From NCBI RefSeq assembly GCF_000787855.1, contig NZ_BBPQ01000061.1, positions 1 to 32,799 of the forward strand: a stretch of DNA of 32,799 bases. Direction: 5' to 3'. This document shows positions 6,804 to 13,713 of this stretch, in pieces. Source of the DNA: Streptacidiphilus anmyonensis (GTDB taxonomy: Bacteria; Actinomycetota; Actinomycetes; Streptomycetales; Streptomycetaceae). Made by a program: the position numbers and the translations under genes. Numbering within the stretch: position 1 is the stretch's first letter; every line of letters begins with the position of its first letter. The notes beneath the pieces are model-generated. The model did no database searches, had not been told where the DNA came from, and worked only from the letters and a program-made list of their open reading frames with translations.

Positions 6804-7985
6804 ATGAACATCAACGGCGCCATCGACGGCGTGGTACTGAAGGTCCTTCAGGCTTTCGGAGTCGAGCTGCCGGGCGGCGACGGGGACGTCCTGCGCTCCA
6901 TAGCCTCCGACTGGGACGGCATGGCCACCGATCTGGCGAACCGGGTCCGGGCGCTCGACGGCCAGGTGGCGTCGACCGGTCCCACCGAGTGGTCGGGACC
7001 GGCCCGCCAGGCCTTCGACCAGCACTGGCAGCAGCAGGTCAGCACGCTGAACGAGATCGCGGGCAATCTGCACAAGGTCGCCGACGGCCTGCGCCAGTAC
7101 GCGGGCGAGATCGACTCGATCAACCTCTCCATCGTCGACATCTGCGTGCAGATCGCGGAGATGGAGGCCGCCGGGGCGCTGCTCTCCCTGGCCACCGGCT
7201 TCATCTCCGACCTGGTCGCGGACACCGCGATCGCGGCCCGGGTCGCCAAGATCATCGACCTGGTCGCGCAGTTCACCCGCGCCGCGGAGAAGGTCTCCGA
7301 GGTGCTGAGCGAGCTCTTCGAGCTCACCGAGGAGAGCGCGGCCACGCTGACCAAGGTGCTCACCGCCTTCGCCAAGATCTCGGGCTCGGCGCTGCGCTCC
7401 GCGGGCGAGTCCTTCGCCGGCAACTTCGCAGCGGACACCGGCAGCATGATGATGAACCAGGCGCTCTCCGGCCAGAAGGTCGACGTGGGCGCCGACGCGA
7501 AGGACGGCGCCGTCGAGGCCGGCGGCTCGGCCGCCTTCGCCGGACTGACCGGCGGGATCGGCGCAGCGCCGGGCGTGTCGAGCAAGGTGGGCGACTTCCT
7601 GACCGGGGACGGGGGCAAGCTCAGCAACCTGACCAACGGCGCGCTGGGCAATATCGCCGGCACCGGTCTGGACGACTACCTCCACCCCAACCAGCAGCAG
7701 GGCAAGGACGCGACCGGCGTCACCGAGGACCTCGTCACCGCCGGGGTCACCGGCGCCTACGGCAACTCCCGCATCGACGACAAGCTGAACGGCCTCAAGG
7801 AGAAGGGGAGCTTCGGCGGCGCCAACCTGAGCGAGCAGGGGAAGCGCCTCGACTCCGCGTTCGCCTTCTCGGCCGGCACCGGCGACAACACGGCTGTCTA
7901 CAACGCCGGCTCGGGAGTCGAGTCGGACCTGGAGAACCTCCAACAGGAACAGCAGAAGCTCGCAGGACAGGAGCCCGGCCAGTGA
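6804..7985 (+). CDS. WxG-containing type VII secretion-associated protein
   Basis: This 393-residue protein begins with a helical WXG100-like domain (about 1-125) bearing two W-x-G motifs, Trp37-Asp-Gly39 and Trp63-Ser-Gly65. Two long hydrophobic/amphipathic helices follow (about 125-215). The remainder (about 220-393) is Gly/Ala/Asp-rich, with blocks such as GGSAAFAGLTGGIG, and ends in a Gln/Glu-rich tail. The arrangement resembles the delivery part of LXG/WXG polymorphic toxins, but no recognisable toxin domain follows; the protein stops where one would be expected. It may be a structural effector or a toxin scaffold without a warhead. It is coupled by a GTGA overlap to a small membrane protein and follows the EspC-like gene. 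Secretion is inferred from the motifs. Confidence 0.78.
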   Translation: MNINGAIDGVVLKVLQAFGVELPGGDGDVLRSIASDWDGMATDLANRVRALDGQVASTGPTEWSGPARQAFDQHWQQQVSTLNEIAGNLHKVADGLRQYAGEIDSINLSIVDICVQIAEMEAAGALLSLATGFISDLVADTAIAARVAKIIDLVAQFTRAAEKVSEVLSELFELTEESAATLTKVLTAFAKISGSALRSAGESFAGNFAADTGSMMMNQALSGQKVDVGADAKDGAVEAGGSAAFAGLTGGIGAAPGVSSKVGDFLTGDGGKLSNLTNGALGNIAGTGLDDYLHPNQQQGKDATGVTEDLVTAGVTGAYGNSRIDDKLNGLKEKGSFGGANLSEQGKRLDSAFAFSAGTGDNTAVYNAGSGVESDLENLQQEQQKLAGQEPGQ

Positions 7986-8242
7986 GCACCCTCCCCTCCT
8001 CGACGTGGCCTCTGGCGGGCGGCAGCATCCCTCCACAGGGCGGCGGCGGCCACGGCAGCATGCACTGGGGCCTGCTCGTCGGCGTTCCGCTGATCGCGCT
8101 GGGCCTGCTGCTGGCGGGCTGCGGGCTCGTGCTCGCCGTGAAGCTGGCCAGGACGGCGACGAAGCCGGTCCAGCACCTGCTCGGTCCGTTCTTCCTGCTC
8201 CTGGGAGCAGGAATCGCCGGGCTCGGGTTCTGGCTCGCCTAG
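7982..8242 (+). CDS. Small two-helix membrane protein coupled to the WxG gene
   Basis: This 86-residue protein has a Gly/Ser/Pro-rich N-terminus (residues 1-26) and two hydrophobic helices (about 29-52 and 66-86) joined by a basic loop (KLARTATKPVQ). The GTG start overlaps the stop of the WxG gene (GTGA) and has AGGAG 8 nt upstream, so translation is coupled. No family is recognised. Possible roles are a membrane partner, chaperone or immunity-like protein for its neighbour; none can be chosen from the sequence. Confidence 0.72.
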   Translation: MSTLPSSTWPLAGGSIPPQGGGGHGSMHWGLLVGVPLIALGLLLAGCGLVLAVKLARTATKPVQHLLGPFFLLLGAGIAGLGFWLA

Positions 8243-8278
8243 CATGGTCAGCGCATGCCCCCGCCGACAGGAGACTCC

Positions 8279-8560
8279 GTGATCACCGCCATCGTGCTCG
8301 TCAAGACCAGCGTCGACCGGATCCCCGAGATCGCCGAGCAGATCGCCGCGCTGGAGAGCGTCACCGAGGTCTACTCCGTCACCGGCGGCTGGGACCTGAT
8401 CGCCATCGTGCGCGTCCGCGCCCACGAGGAGCTGGCCGATGTGATCCCCGGTCAGGTCAACAAGGTGCCCGGCGTGGAGCACACGGAGACCCACGTGGCC
8501 TTCCGCACGTACTCCAAGCACGACCTCGACGCGGCGTTCGCCATCGGCCTGGACGACTAG
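8279..8560 (+). CDS. Stand-alone Lrp/AsnC-type ligand-binding (RAM) domain protein
   Basis: This 93-residue protein matches the C-terminal effector domain of Lrp/AsnC regulators (TAIVLVKTS..EVYSVTGGWDLIAIVRV..VEHTETHVAFRTYS) and has no DNA-binding helix-turn-helix. Such single-domain proteins form ring-like oligomers and bind amino acids or other small molecules. I chose GTG at 8279 because AGGAG lies 5 nt before it and the family starts with the strand ITAIVLVK; an ATG at 8255 is also in frame but gives an unlikely Pro-rich extension. The gene is 36 bp after the small membrane protein and convergent with the class V PLP enzyme. Its ligand is unknown. Confidence 0.88.
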   Translation: MITAIVLVKTSVDRIPEIAEQIAALESVTEVYSVTGGWDLIAIVRVRAHEELADVIPGQVNKVPGVEHTETHVAFRTYSKHDLDAAFAIGLDD

Positions 8561-8580
8561 GCCCTCTCCGGCGGCGCCGC

Positions 8581-9948
8581 TCAGCGGCGGGTGTCCGGCA
8601 CGCAGCGGCCGCCCTCGGTGCGGTAGGACCACGCCGAGCCGCTGCCGACCAGCTCCCGCACCGCCGCCAGGAACCGGTCCACGTGCTCCTCCGGCGTGCC
8701 CGCGCCGAAGCTCACGCGGATCGCGTTCAGGCTGCGCTCGCCCGGCAGCGACGGCTCCGGCGCGCCGCACTCGCTGGGCGCCGTCTCCTCGCCGCCCAGC
8801 AGTGTGCGGACCAGCGGGTGCGCGCAGAACAGGCCGTCGCGCACGCCGATGCCGTACTCGGCGGAGAGCGCCGCGGCGAAGTGCGAGCTGTTCCAGCCCT
8901 GCACCACGAAGGAGAGCACACCGACGCGCGGGTGATCCTCCCCGAAGAGCGTCAGCACCCGCACCTCGGGGACCTCCGCCAGCCCGGCGCGCAGCCGCTC
9001 GATCAGCTGCTGCTCACGCGCGTGCAGGGTGTCCAGCCCCGCCTCCGCCAGCGCCCGGCAGGCGGAGGCGATGGCGTACGCGCCGATGACGTTCGGCGAG
9101 CCGGCCTCGTGCCGCGCCGGGCCCCGGTGCCACTCGACGGCCACCGATCCGTCCGTCTCCCGCGCGACGGTGCGGCTGGCGCCGCCGCCCGCCAGGTAAG
9201 GCTCCGCCGCGTCCAGCCAGTCGGCGCGCCCGGCCAGCACGCCCGCGCCGAACGGCGCGTACAGCTTGTGTCCCGAGAAGGCCACCCAGTCCACGTCCAA
9301 CTCCCGCACGGAGACCCGGTGGTGGGGCGCGAGCTGGGCGGCGTCGAGGACGATCCGGGCGCCGTGGCCGTGGGCCACCGCGGCCAGCTCGGCGACCGGC
9401 CAGATCTCCCCGGTCACGTTGGACGCGCCGGTGACGCAGACCAGCTTCGGTCCGGGACCGGCCGCGTCCAGCGCGGCGTCCAGGGCCGCGACGGCCTCCC
9501 GCGGGGAGCGCGGCGCGCGCAGGTAGGCGACCTCCAGCCCGCGGCCCGGCCAGGGCAGCAGGGACGCGTGGTGCTCGGTCTCGAACGCGAAGACCCGGGT
9601 GCCGCTCGGCAGCGCGCCGGCCAGCAGGTTGAGCGAGTCGGTGGTCGCCCGGGTGAAGACGACCTGGTCGTCCTCACGCAGGTCCAGGAACTCGGCGACG
9701 GTCGCGCGGCTCTGCTCGAACAGGTCGGTGGAGAGCTGCGAGAGGTACCCGGCCCCGCGGTGCACGCTGCCGTAGTAGGGCGCGTAGGCGGCGACGTCGT
9801 CCCACACCCGCTGGAGCGCGGGCGCGCTGGCGGCGTAGTCGAGCGCGGCGTAGCCGACCTTCTCGCCGTTGACGAGCGGCACCTCGACCTCGCGGCCGAG
9901 GACGGGAAGGGGCTGACAAACAGTGACATTACGGGCGGCGACAGACAT
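8581..9948 (-). CDS. Class V PLP-dependent enzyme (cysteine desulfurase/aminotransferase-like)
   Basis: This 455-residue cytoplasmic enzyme has the class V (SufS/CsdA-like) fold. The PLP-binding lysine is Lys228 in FSGHKLYAPFG, the ring-pairing aspartate is Asp202 (VLDAAQ), and the His pair in FETEHHASLLPW fits the family. Cys375 (DGLFCAHP) lies where desulfurases carry their active-site cysteine, but its flanks differ from the usual RxGHHC or GSSC. Desulfuration of cysteine or a related lyase reaction is therefore possible rather than proven. An extra segment (about 384-404, with PSECGAPEPS) follows. The ATG at 9946-9948 has a GGAGGTACC ribosome-binding site. It is convergent with the Lrp-domain gene, and the upstream 400 bp holds only a doubtful small ORF and a repeat. 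Confidence 0.9.
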   Translation of the reverse strand: MSVAARNVTVCQPLPVLGREVEVPLVNGEKVGYAALDYAASAPALQRVWDDVAAYAPYYGSVHRGAGYLSQLSTDLFEQSRATVAEFLDLREDDQVVFTRATTDSLNLLAGALPSGTRVFAFETEHHASLLPWPGRGLEVAYLRAPRSPREAVAALDAALDAAGPGPKLVCVTGASNVTGEIWPVAELAAVAHGHGARIVLDAAQLAPHHRVSVRELDVDWVAFSGHKLYAPFGAGVLAGRADWLDAAEPYLAGGGASRTVARETDGSVAVEWHRGPARHEAGSPNVIGAYAIASACRALAEAGLDTLHAREQQLIERLRAGLAEVPEVRVLTLFGEDHPRVGVLSFVVQGWNSSHFAAALSAEYGIGVRDGLFCAHPLVRTLLGGEETAPSECGAPEPSLPGERSLNAIRVSFGAGTPEEHVDRFLAAVRELVGSGSAWSYRTEGGRCVPDTRR

Positions 9949-10007
9949 GGCGGTACCTCCGGAGGATGCGCGTGGGTATGGCGAAACAGCCCCGGTTGGG
10001 AGGGGGC

Positions 10008-10271
10008 ATGGATGTACTACGGAGATGTGGAGGCCCGGACGGCCTCTACCGCATTCGCTTCTGCACGGGAGAACTCCTCGAGGGACGCGCGCTTGCCTGG
10101 CGGCACCTCGCCGCAGGCCTGGTCGTCACCCGGAGGCACCCCACCACGGTCGGAGGGTTGCCGGACAGCGAGCCGGGGCTTCAGCGGCGAACGCCGCGTG
10201 CTGTCACTCGTGACCTGTTCAGGAGTATGGCAGAGGACCACTCCGTGGGCGAAGGGCGTTCCGGCATGTGA
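10008..10271 (+). CDS. Doubtful small hypothetical protein
   Basis: An open frame of 87 codons begins at an ATG preceded by GGGAGGGGG, and it is divergent from the class V enzyme gene. The product (MDVLRRCGG...YRIRFCTGELLEGRALAWRHL...) matches no family I know. About three quarters of third positions are G or C, well below the neighbours' 90% or more. The frame ends next to a repeat element. It may be a real but recently acquired or poorly expressed gene, or a chance frame in a 400-bp gap. Confidence 0.3.
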   Translation: MDVLRRCGGPDGLYRIRFCTGELLEGRALAWRHLAAGLVVTRRHPTTVGGLPDSEPGLQRRTPRAVTRDLFRSMAEDHSVGEGRSGM

Positions 10272-10282
10272 GAAACCCTCTG

Positions 10283-10350
10283 GGGGCGCGAGGAACTGCG
10301 CGAGCCACGCCCACGCGGCGGAGCCGCACATCGGTGGAGCCTCGCGCCCC
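10283..10350. repeat. Streptomyces-type intergenic repeat with terminal inverted repeat, 3' of trpD
   Basis: GGGGCGCGAGG (10283-10293) and CCTCGCGCCCC (10340-10350) form a perfect 11-bp inverted repeat. Next to the left arm is AACTGCGCGAG. The block GGGGCGCG(G/A)GGAACTGCGCGA is, from memory, a repeat found many times between genes in Streptomyces genomes. It lies 6 bp past the trpD stop and probably acts as its terminator, and possibly for the plus-strand frame too. Confidence 0.65.
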
Positions 10351-10356
10351 TGGTGG

Positions 10357-11430
10357 CTACGCCTGCGTCGTCGCCTTCGCCCACTCGGCGAGCTTGCGCT
10401 CGGCCGCGCCCGAGTCGATCGCCTCCGCCGTGCGGTCCATCGCCGCGCGCATCTGCTCGACGAAGGGCGCGTCCGTCGGCGCCAGGGCCACCAGCGCGGA
10501 GGCGCTGTTCAGTACGACCGCGTCCCGGACCGGGCCGCGCTCGCCCGCCAGGACCCTGCGGGCCACCTCCGCGTTGTACGCCGGGTCCGCGCCGCGCAGG
10601 GCCTCGACCGGGGCGAAGGCGATGCCCACGTCGCGCGGGTCGAAGGAGAACTGCTCGACCTCGCCGCCGCGCACGCGCCAGACCGTCGAGGTCGTGGTGA
10701 CGGTCAGCTCGTCGAGGCCGTCGTCGCCGCGGAAGACCAGCGAGGAGTTGCCGCGGCGCGCCAGCACGCCGGCGATCAGGCCGGCCATGCGCGGGTCGAA
10801 GCAGCCGACCGCGTTCGCGCCGACCCGGGCCGGGTTGGTCAGCGGGCCCAGCAGGTTGAAGAAGGTGGGGACGCGCAGATCCCCGCGCGCCGTCGCCGCG
10901 TGCCGCATGGAGGGGTGGAAGACGGGGGCCGGGCAGTAGGTGATGCCCGTCTCCACGGCGACCTCCGCGACCCGACGCGGGGTCAGCGCCAGATTGACGC
11001 CGAGCTTCTCCAGCACGTCCGTCGCGCCGCTGGCGCTCGACGCCGCGCGGTTGCCGTGCTTGGCGACGCGCGCGCCCGCGCCCGCGGCGACGATCGCGGA
11101 CATGGTGGAGATGTTGACGGTCTTGGCGCGGTCGCCGCCGGTGCCGACGATGTCGACGGCCGGGCCGGGCACCTCGATCACGGTGGCGTGCGCGTACATC
11201 GCCTCGACCAGACCGGAGATCTCCTCGACCGTCTCGCCCTTGGCGCGCATCGCGATCATGAAGCCGGCCACCTGGGCGGGGGTCGCCTCGCCGGAGAAGA
11301 TCTGGTCCATCGCCCAGGCGGTGTCCTCCGCCGTCAGGTCCGAACCGGAGAGCAGCGGCATCAGGACGTCCGGCCAGGTGCGCACCCGCGCGGGGTCGTC
11401 GCCGCCGAACGCAGGATTGGAGTGCACCAT
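10357..11430 (-). CDS. trpD: Anthranilate phosphoribosyltransferase
   Basis: TrpD joins anthranilate to phosphoribosyl pyrophosphate, the second step of tryptophan synthesis. The 357-residue protein is the usual length. The PRPP/Mg-binding GTGGD (residues 96-100), VNISTMSA (105-112) and [12 protein letters not shown] (124-135) are intact, as is the anthranilate-binding [11 protein letters not shown] further on. I chose ATG at 11428-11430, with GAGAGGCG upstream; a TTG at 11463 is also in frame but falls in an inverted repeat. Here trpD is apart from other trp genes and next to the cytochrome cluster, as in Mycobacterium tuberculosis (Rv2192c). It lies downstream of the receiver-like gene with 79 bp between, containing a strong inverted repeat that may separate or regulate the two. 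No leader peptide rich in Trp is visible. Confidence 0.97.
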   Translation of the reverse strand: MVHSNPAFGGDDPARVRTWPDVLMPLLSGSDLTAEDTAWAMDQIFSGEATPAQVAGFMIAMRAKGETVEEISGLVEAMYAHATVIEVPGPAVDIVGTGGDRAKTVNISTMSAIVAAGAGARVAKHGNRAASSASGATDVLEKLGVNLALTPRRVAEVAVETGITYCPAPVFHPSMRHAATARGDLRVPTFFNLLGPLTNPARVGANAVGCFDPRMAGLIAGVLARRGNSSLVFRGDDGLDELTVTTTSTVWRVRGGEVEQFSFDPRDVGIAFAPVEALRGADPAYNAEVARRVLAGERGPVRDAVVLNSASALVALAPTDAPFVEQMRAAMDRTAEAIDSGAAERKLAEWAKATTQA

Positions 11431-11449
11431 GACTGTCGCCTCTCGAGGA

Positions 11450-11474
11450 CTGGGGTCGATCAAGACGACCCCAG
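11450..11474 (-). promoter_or_regulatory. 9-bp inverted repeat 20 bp before trpD
   Basis: CTGGGGTCG-N7-CGACCCCAG is a perfect inverted repeat between the receiver-like gene (stop at 11510) and the trpD ATG (11430). It may be the terminator hairpin of the upstream gene, an operator, or a leader structure near the trpD ribosome-binding site. No U-run follows, so the operator or leader readings stay open. Confidence 0.5.
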
Positions 11475-11509
11475 CCTATCGAGCGGGGCGCTGGGTAAGA
11501 CGACAGATC

Positions 11510-11920
11510 TCAGGCGGCGAGACCCGCGCGTCCGCGCAGCAGCGCGGTCGCCGCGCCGACGAGCGCGACCGGGTCGACGGGGGCGGGGACGGCGGCGTCC
11601 GCGTGGCTCCAGGTGGCGAGCCACGCGTCCTGGGGGCGGCCGATCAGCACCAGCACCGGCGGGCACCGGTAGATCTCCTCCTTCAGCTGGCGGGTCAGGC
11701 CCATGCCGCCCAGCGGCACCGCCTCGCCGTCCAGCACCAGCAGGTCGATCCGGCGGGCGCCCTTCTCGTACTCGTCCAGGGCCCGGACCACGGCCGGCGC
11801 CGTCGCGCACTCGAGGTAGGCGAGCTCCGGCAGCTCCGCGTCGGGCCGCTTGCCGAGGGCCAGGCGCACCTGCTCCCGGGTGTTGCGGTCGTCGCTGTAG
11901 ACAAGGATGTTCAGGGCCAT
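11510..11920 (-). CDS. Receiver-like (degenerate REC) domain protein without output domain
   Basis: This 136-residue protein has the alternating strand/helix plan of a response-regulator receiver: NILVYSDDR (acidic pair Asp10-Asp11), LLVLDGEA (Asp64 at the phosphorylation site), VLVLIGRP and PAPVDP. The conserved Thr/Ser is replaced (LIGRP) and the conserved Lys near the end is missing (ADAAVPAPVDP instead of a KP pair). It has no DNA-binding or other output domain. It is probably a pseudo-receiver acting by protein contact. I chose the ATG at 11918-11920, which leaves GGGAG upstream; the frame is open further but without family resemblance. It is divergent from ctaE and upstream of trpD. A perfect TACATC-GG-GATGTA palindrome lies just before its ribosome-binding site. 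Confidence 0.85.
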   Translation of the reverse strand: MALNILVYSDDRNTREQVRLALGKRPDAELPELAYLECATAPAVVRALDEYEKGARRIDLLVLDGEAVPLGGMGLTRQLKEEIYRCPPVLVLIGRPQDAWLATWSHADAAVPAPVDPVALVGAATALLRGRAGLAA

Positions 11921-12216
11921 CGCTCGTTCTCTCCCTACATCGGGATGTACCGACCTGCCACGTGACGCGTACCACTGCGCGGTGCTCGTTCGGATGCTAC
12001 TCGCGTCCCGCGCGCCACAACACCGGGTGAACGACGATCTCTGATAGGAAGGTCCGGACAGCGGCACGCACTTCATCCCTTCGAGCGACACCACGTCGCC
12101 CGTCGGTGCGGCACGTCTGCTCCGACCTGCCAGAACACGGCGTCGGAGGGTACGTCATACGCCAGACACACCGAGGAAGACCCCCCGGCGTTAGTGCGGA
12201 ATAAGGGACCGACATA
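11921..12216. other. Intergenic region between the receiver-like gene and ctaE
   Basis: This stretch of about 296 bp must hold the divergent promoters of the receiver-like gene and of the ctaE-qcrCAB operon. Apart from the palindrome at 11936-11949 and an AAGGGA ribosome-binding site before ctaE, I see no clear -35/-10 pair and no coding frame with normal codon use. Confidence 0.6.
11936..11949. promoter_or_regulatory. TACATC-GG-GATGTA palindrome before the receiver-like gene
   Basis: A perfect 14-bp palindrome lies 15 bp upstream of the ATG at 11920, directly adjoining the GGGAG ribosome-binding site. It is A/T-richer than its surroundings. It could be an operator over the transcription start, possibly autoregulatory. 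The binding protein is unknown. Confidence 0.4.
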
Positions 12217-12837
12217 ATGTCGGTCGTGGCGACAGCAACTGCAGTAGAAACCGGGCACGCGCACGGTTCGGTCAACCGGCCGAACCTGACCAGCGTCGGA
12301 ACCATCGTCTGGCTGAGTTCCGAGCTGATGTTCTTCGCGGCCCTCTTCGCGATGTACTTCACGCTTCGTTCGGTGACGGGTACCGCCTTCTGGCACTCGC
12401 AGAACGACGCGCTGAACGTTCCCTTCTCCTCCGTGAACACCACGATCCTGGTGCTCTCCTCGTTCACCTGCCAGATGGGTGTCTTCGCCGCCGAGCGCGG
12501 CGACGTGAAGAAGCTCCGGGCCTGGTTCATCGCGACCTTCATCATGGGCGCGATGTTCATCGGCGGTCAGATCTACGAGTACACCGAGCTGGTGAAGCAC
12601 GACGGCCTGTCGCTGTCGTCCTCCCCCTACGGCTCGGTGTTCTACCTCACCACCGGCTTCCACGGGATGCACGTGACGGGTGGTCTGATCGCGTTCCTGC
12701 TGGTCCTCGGCCGGACGTACGCGGCCAAGAGGTTCACTCACGAGCAGGCGACCGCGGCGATCGTCGTGTCCTACTACTGGCACTTCGTCGACGTGGTCTG
12801 GATCGGCCTCTTCGCGACCATCTATCTGATCAAGTAG
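12217..12837 (+). CDS. ctaE: Cytochrome c oxidase subunit III
   Basis: CtaE is a structural subunit of the aa3 oxidase that stabilises subunit I and its proton uptake. The 206-residue protein has five predicted membrane helices (about 28-50, 71-90, 103-122, 143-165, 183-205), the short form usual in actinobacteria, which lacks the first two helices of the seven-helix type. Family motifs are [18 protein letters not shown] with its conserved Glu near residue 36, FHGMHVTGG and [10 protein letters not shown]. The ATG has AAGGGA 8 nt upstream. It leads the ctaE-qcrC-qcrA-qcrB operon, with a 72-bp gap containing a small hairpin before qcrC. The remaining oxidase subunits lie at 21.7-24.7 kb on the other strand. 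Confidence 0.97.
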   Translation: MSVVATATAVETGHAHGSVNRPNLTSVGTIVWLSSELMFFAALFAMYFTLRSVTGTAFWHSQNDALNVPFSSVNTTILVLSSFTCQMGVFAAERGDVKKLRAWFIATFIMGAMFIGGQIYEYTELVKHDGLSLSSSPYGSVFYLTTGFHGMHVTGGLIAFLLVLGRTYAAKRFTHEQATAAIVVSYYWHFVDVVWIGLFATIYLIK

Positions 12838-12845
12838 CAGGGTCG

Positions 12846-12862
12846 GACCGTCAGGGACGGTC
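12846..12862 (+). promoter_or_regulatory. Intercistronic hairpin between ctaE and qcrC
   Basis: GACCGTC-AGG-GACGGTC is a perfect 7-bp stem with a 3-nt loop, 8 nt after the ctaE stop and 47 nt before qcrC. There is no U-run. It may trim or stabilise the ctaE 3' end, or partly terminate, setting different levels of ctaE and qcrCAB. Confidence 0.5.
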
Positions 12863-12909
12863 TACCGGACTCTCCAGACGCTCCAGATCCTCACACCGGG
12901 GTTTATTCC

Positions 12910-13713
12910 GTGAAAAAGCTCTCCGCACGACGGCGCCACCCGCTGGCAGCGCTCGTCGTCCTCATCTTCGCCCTGGCGGTCACCGGGGGGCTGTGGGCGG
13001 CGCTCGCGCCGACCAGCAGCGCCTCGGCCGATGCCAGCCAGTCCCTCCAGGTCGAGGAGGGCAAGCGGCTGTTCCAGGTCGGCTGTGCCAGCTGCCACGG
13101 TCTGAACGGCGAAGGCACCAACCTCGGCCCGTCCCTGGTGGGCGTCGGCTCCGCGGCCGTCGACTTCCAGGTCGGCACGGGCCGCATGCCCGCGCAGCAG
13201 CCGGGTGCGCAGGTCCCGAGCAAGAAGGTCATCTACAGCCAGGCCCAGATCGACCAGATGGCGGCCTTCGTCGCCACGCTCGGCGCCGGCCCGGTCATCC
13301 CGACCCAGGACCAGTACTCCGGCGGAAACGTCGCCGCGGGTGGCGAGCTGTTCCGCACCAACTGCGCGCAGTGCCACAACTTCGCCGGCGCCGGCGGCGC
13401 CCTCAGCGAGGGCAAGTACGCGCCGAGCCTCGCGGGCGTCAGCGCCAAGCACATCTACGAGGCCATGCTGACCGGCCCGCAGAACATGCCGTCCTTCCCC
13501 AACTCCACCATGCCGGAGCAGCAGAAGAAGGACATCATCGCTTACGTCCAGCACGCGACGAACAGCGACGCCAACCCGAGCTACGGCGGTATGACCCTGG
13601 GCGCGATCGGCCCGGTCTCCGAGGGTCTCTTCGGGTGGATCTTCGCGCTGGGCGCCCTGATCGGCACCGCGATCTGGATCGCCGCCCGCACCCCCAAGGC
13701 CAAGAAGTCATGA
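12910..13713 (+). CDS. qcrC: Menaquinol-cytochrome c reductase, diheme cytochrome c subunit
   Basis: QcrC carries electrons from the Rieske protein directly to the CuA site of the oxidase, replacing both cytochrome c1 and soluble cytochrome c. The 267-residue protein has an N-terminal membrane/signal helix (about 12-33), two c-type heme sites CASCH (59-63) and CAQCH (152-156), probable Met ligands in GRMP (Met93) and NMPSF (Met193), and a C-terminal membrane anchor (about 238-259) followed by a basic tail. The hemes face the outside. GTG at 12910 starts the protein with MKKLSARRR. The stop overlaps the qcrA start (ATGA). It is the second gene of the operon. Confidence 0.97.
   Translation: MKKLSARRRHPLAALVVLIFALAVTGGLWAALAPTSSASADASQSLQVEEGKRLFQVGCASCHGLNGEGTNLGPSLVGVGSAAVDFQVGTGRMPAQQPGAQVPSKKVIYSQAQIDQMAAFVATLGAGPVIPTQDQYSGGNVAAGGELFRTNCAQCHNFAGAGGALSEGKYAPSLAGVSAKHIYEAMLTGPQNMPSFPNSTMPEQQKKDIIAYVQHATNSDANPSYGGMTLGAIGPVSEGLFGWIFALGALIGTAIWIAARTPKAKKS

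Noticed and set aside
8005-12030. A very long open frame on the plus strand across the class V enzyme, trpD and receiver-like genes
   Set aside because: It is antisense to three well-recognised genes and reads as Arg/Gly/Ala-rich low-complexity protein, as expected in high-GC DNA.
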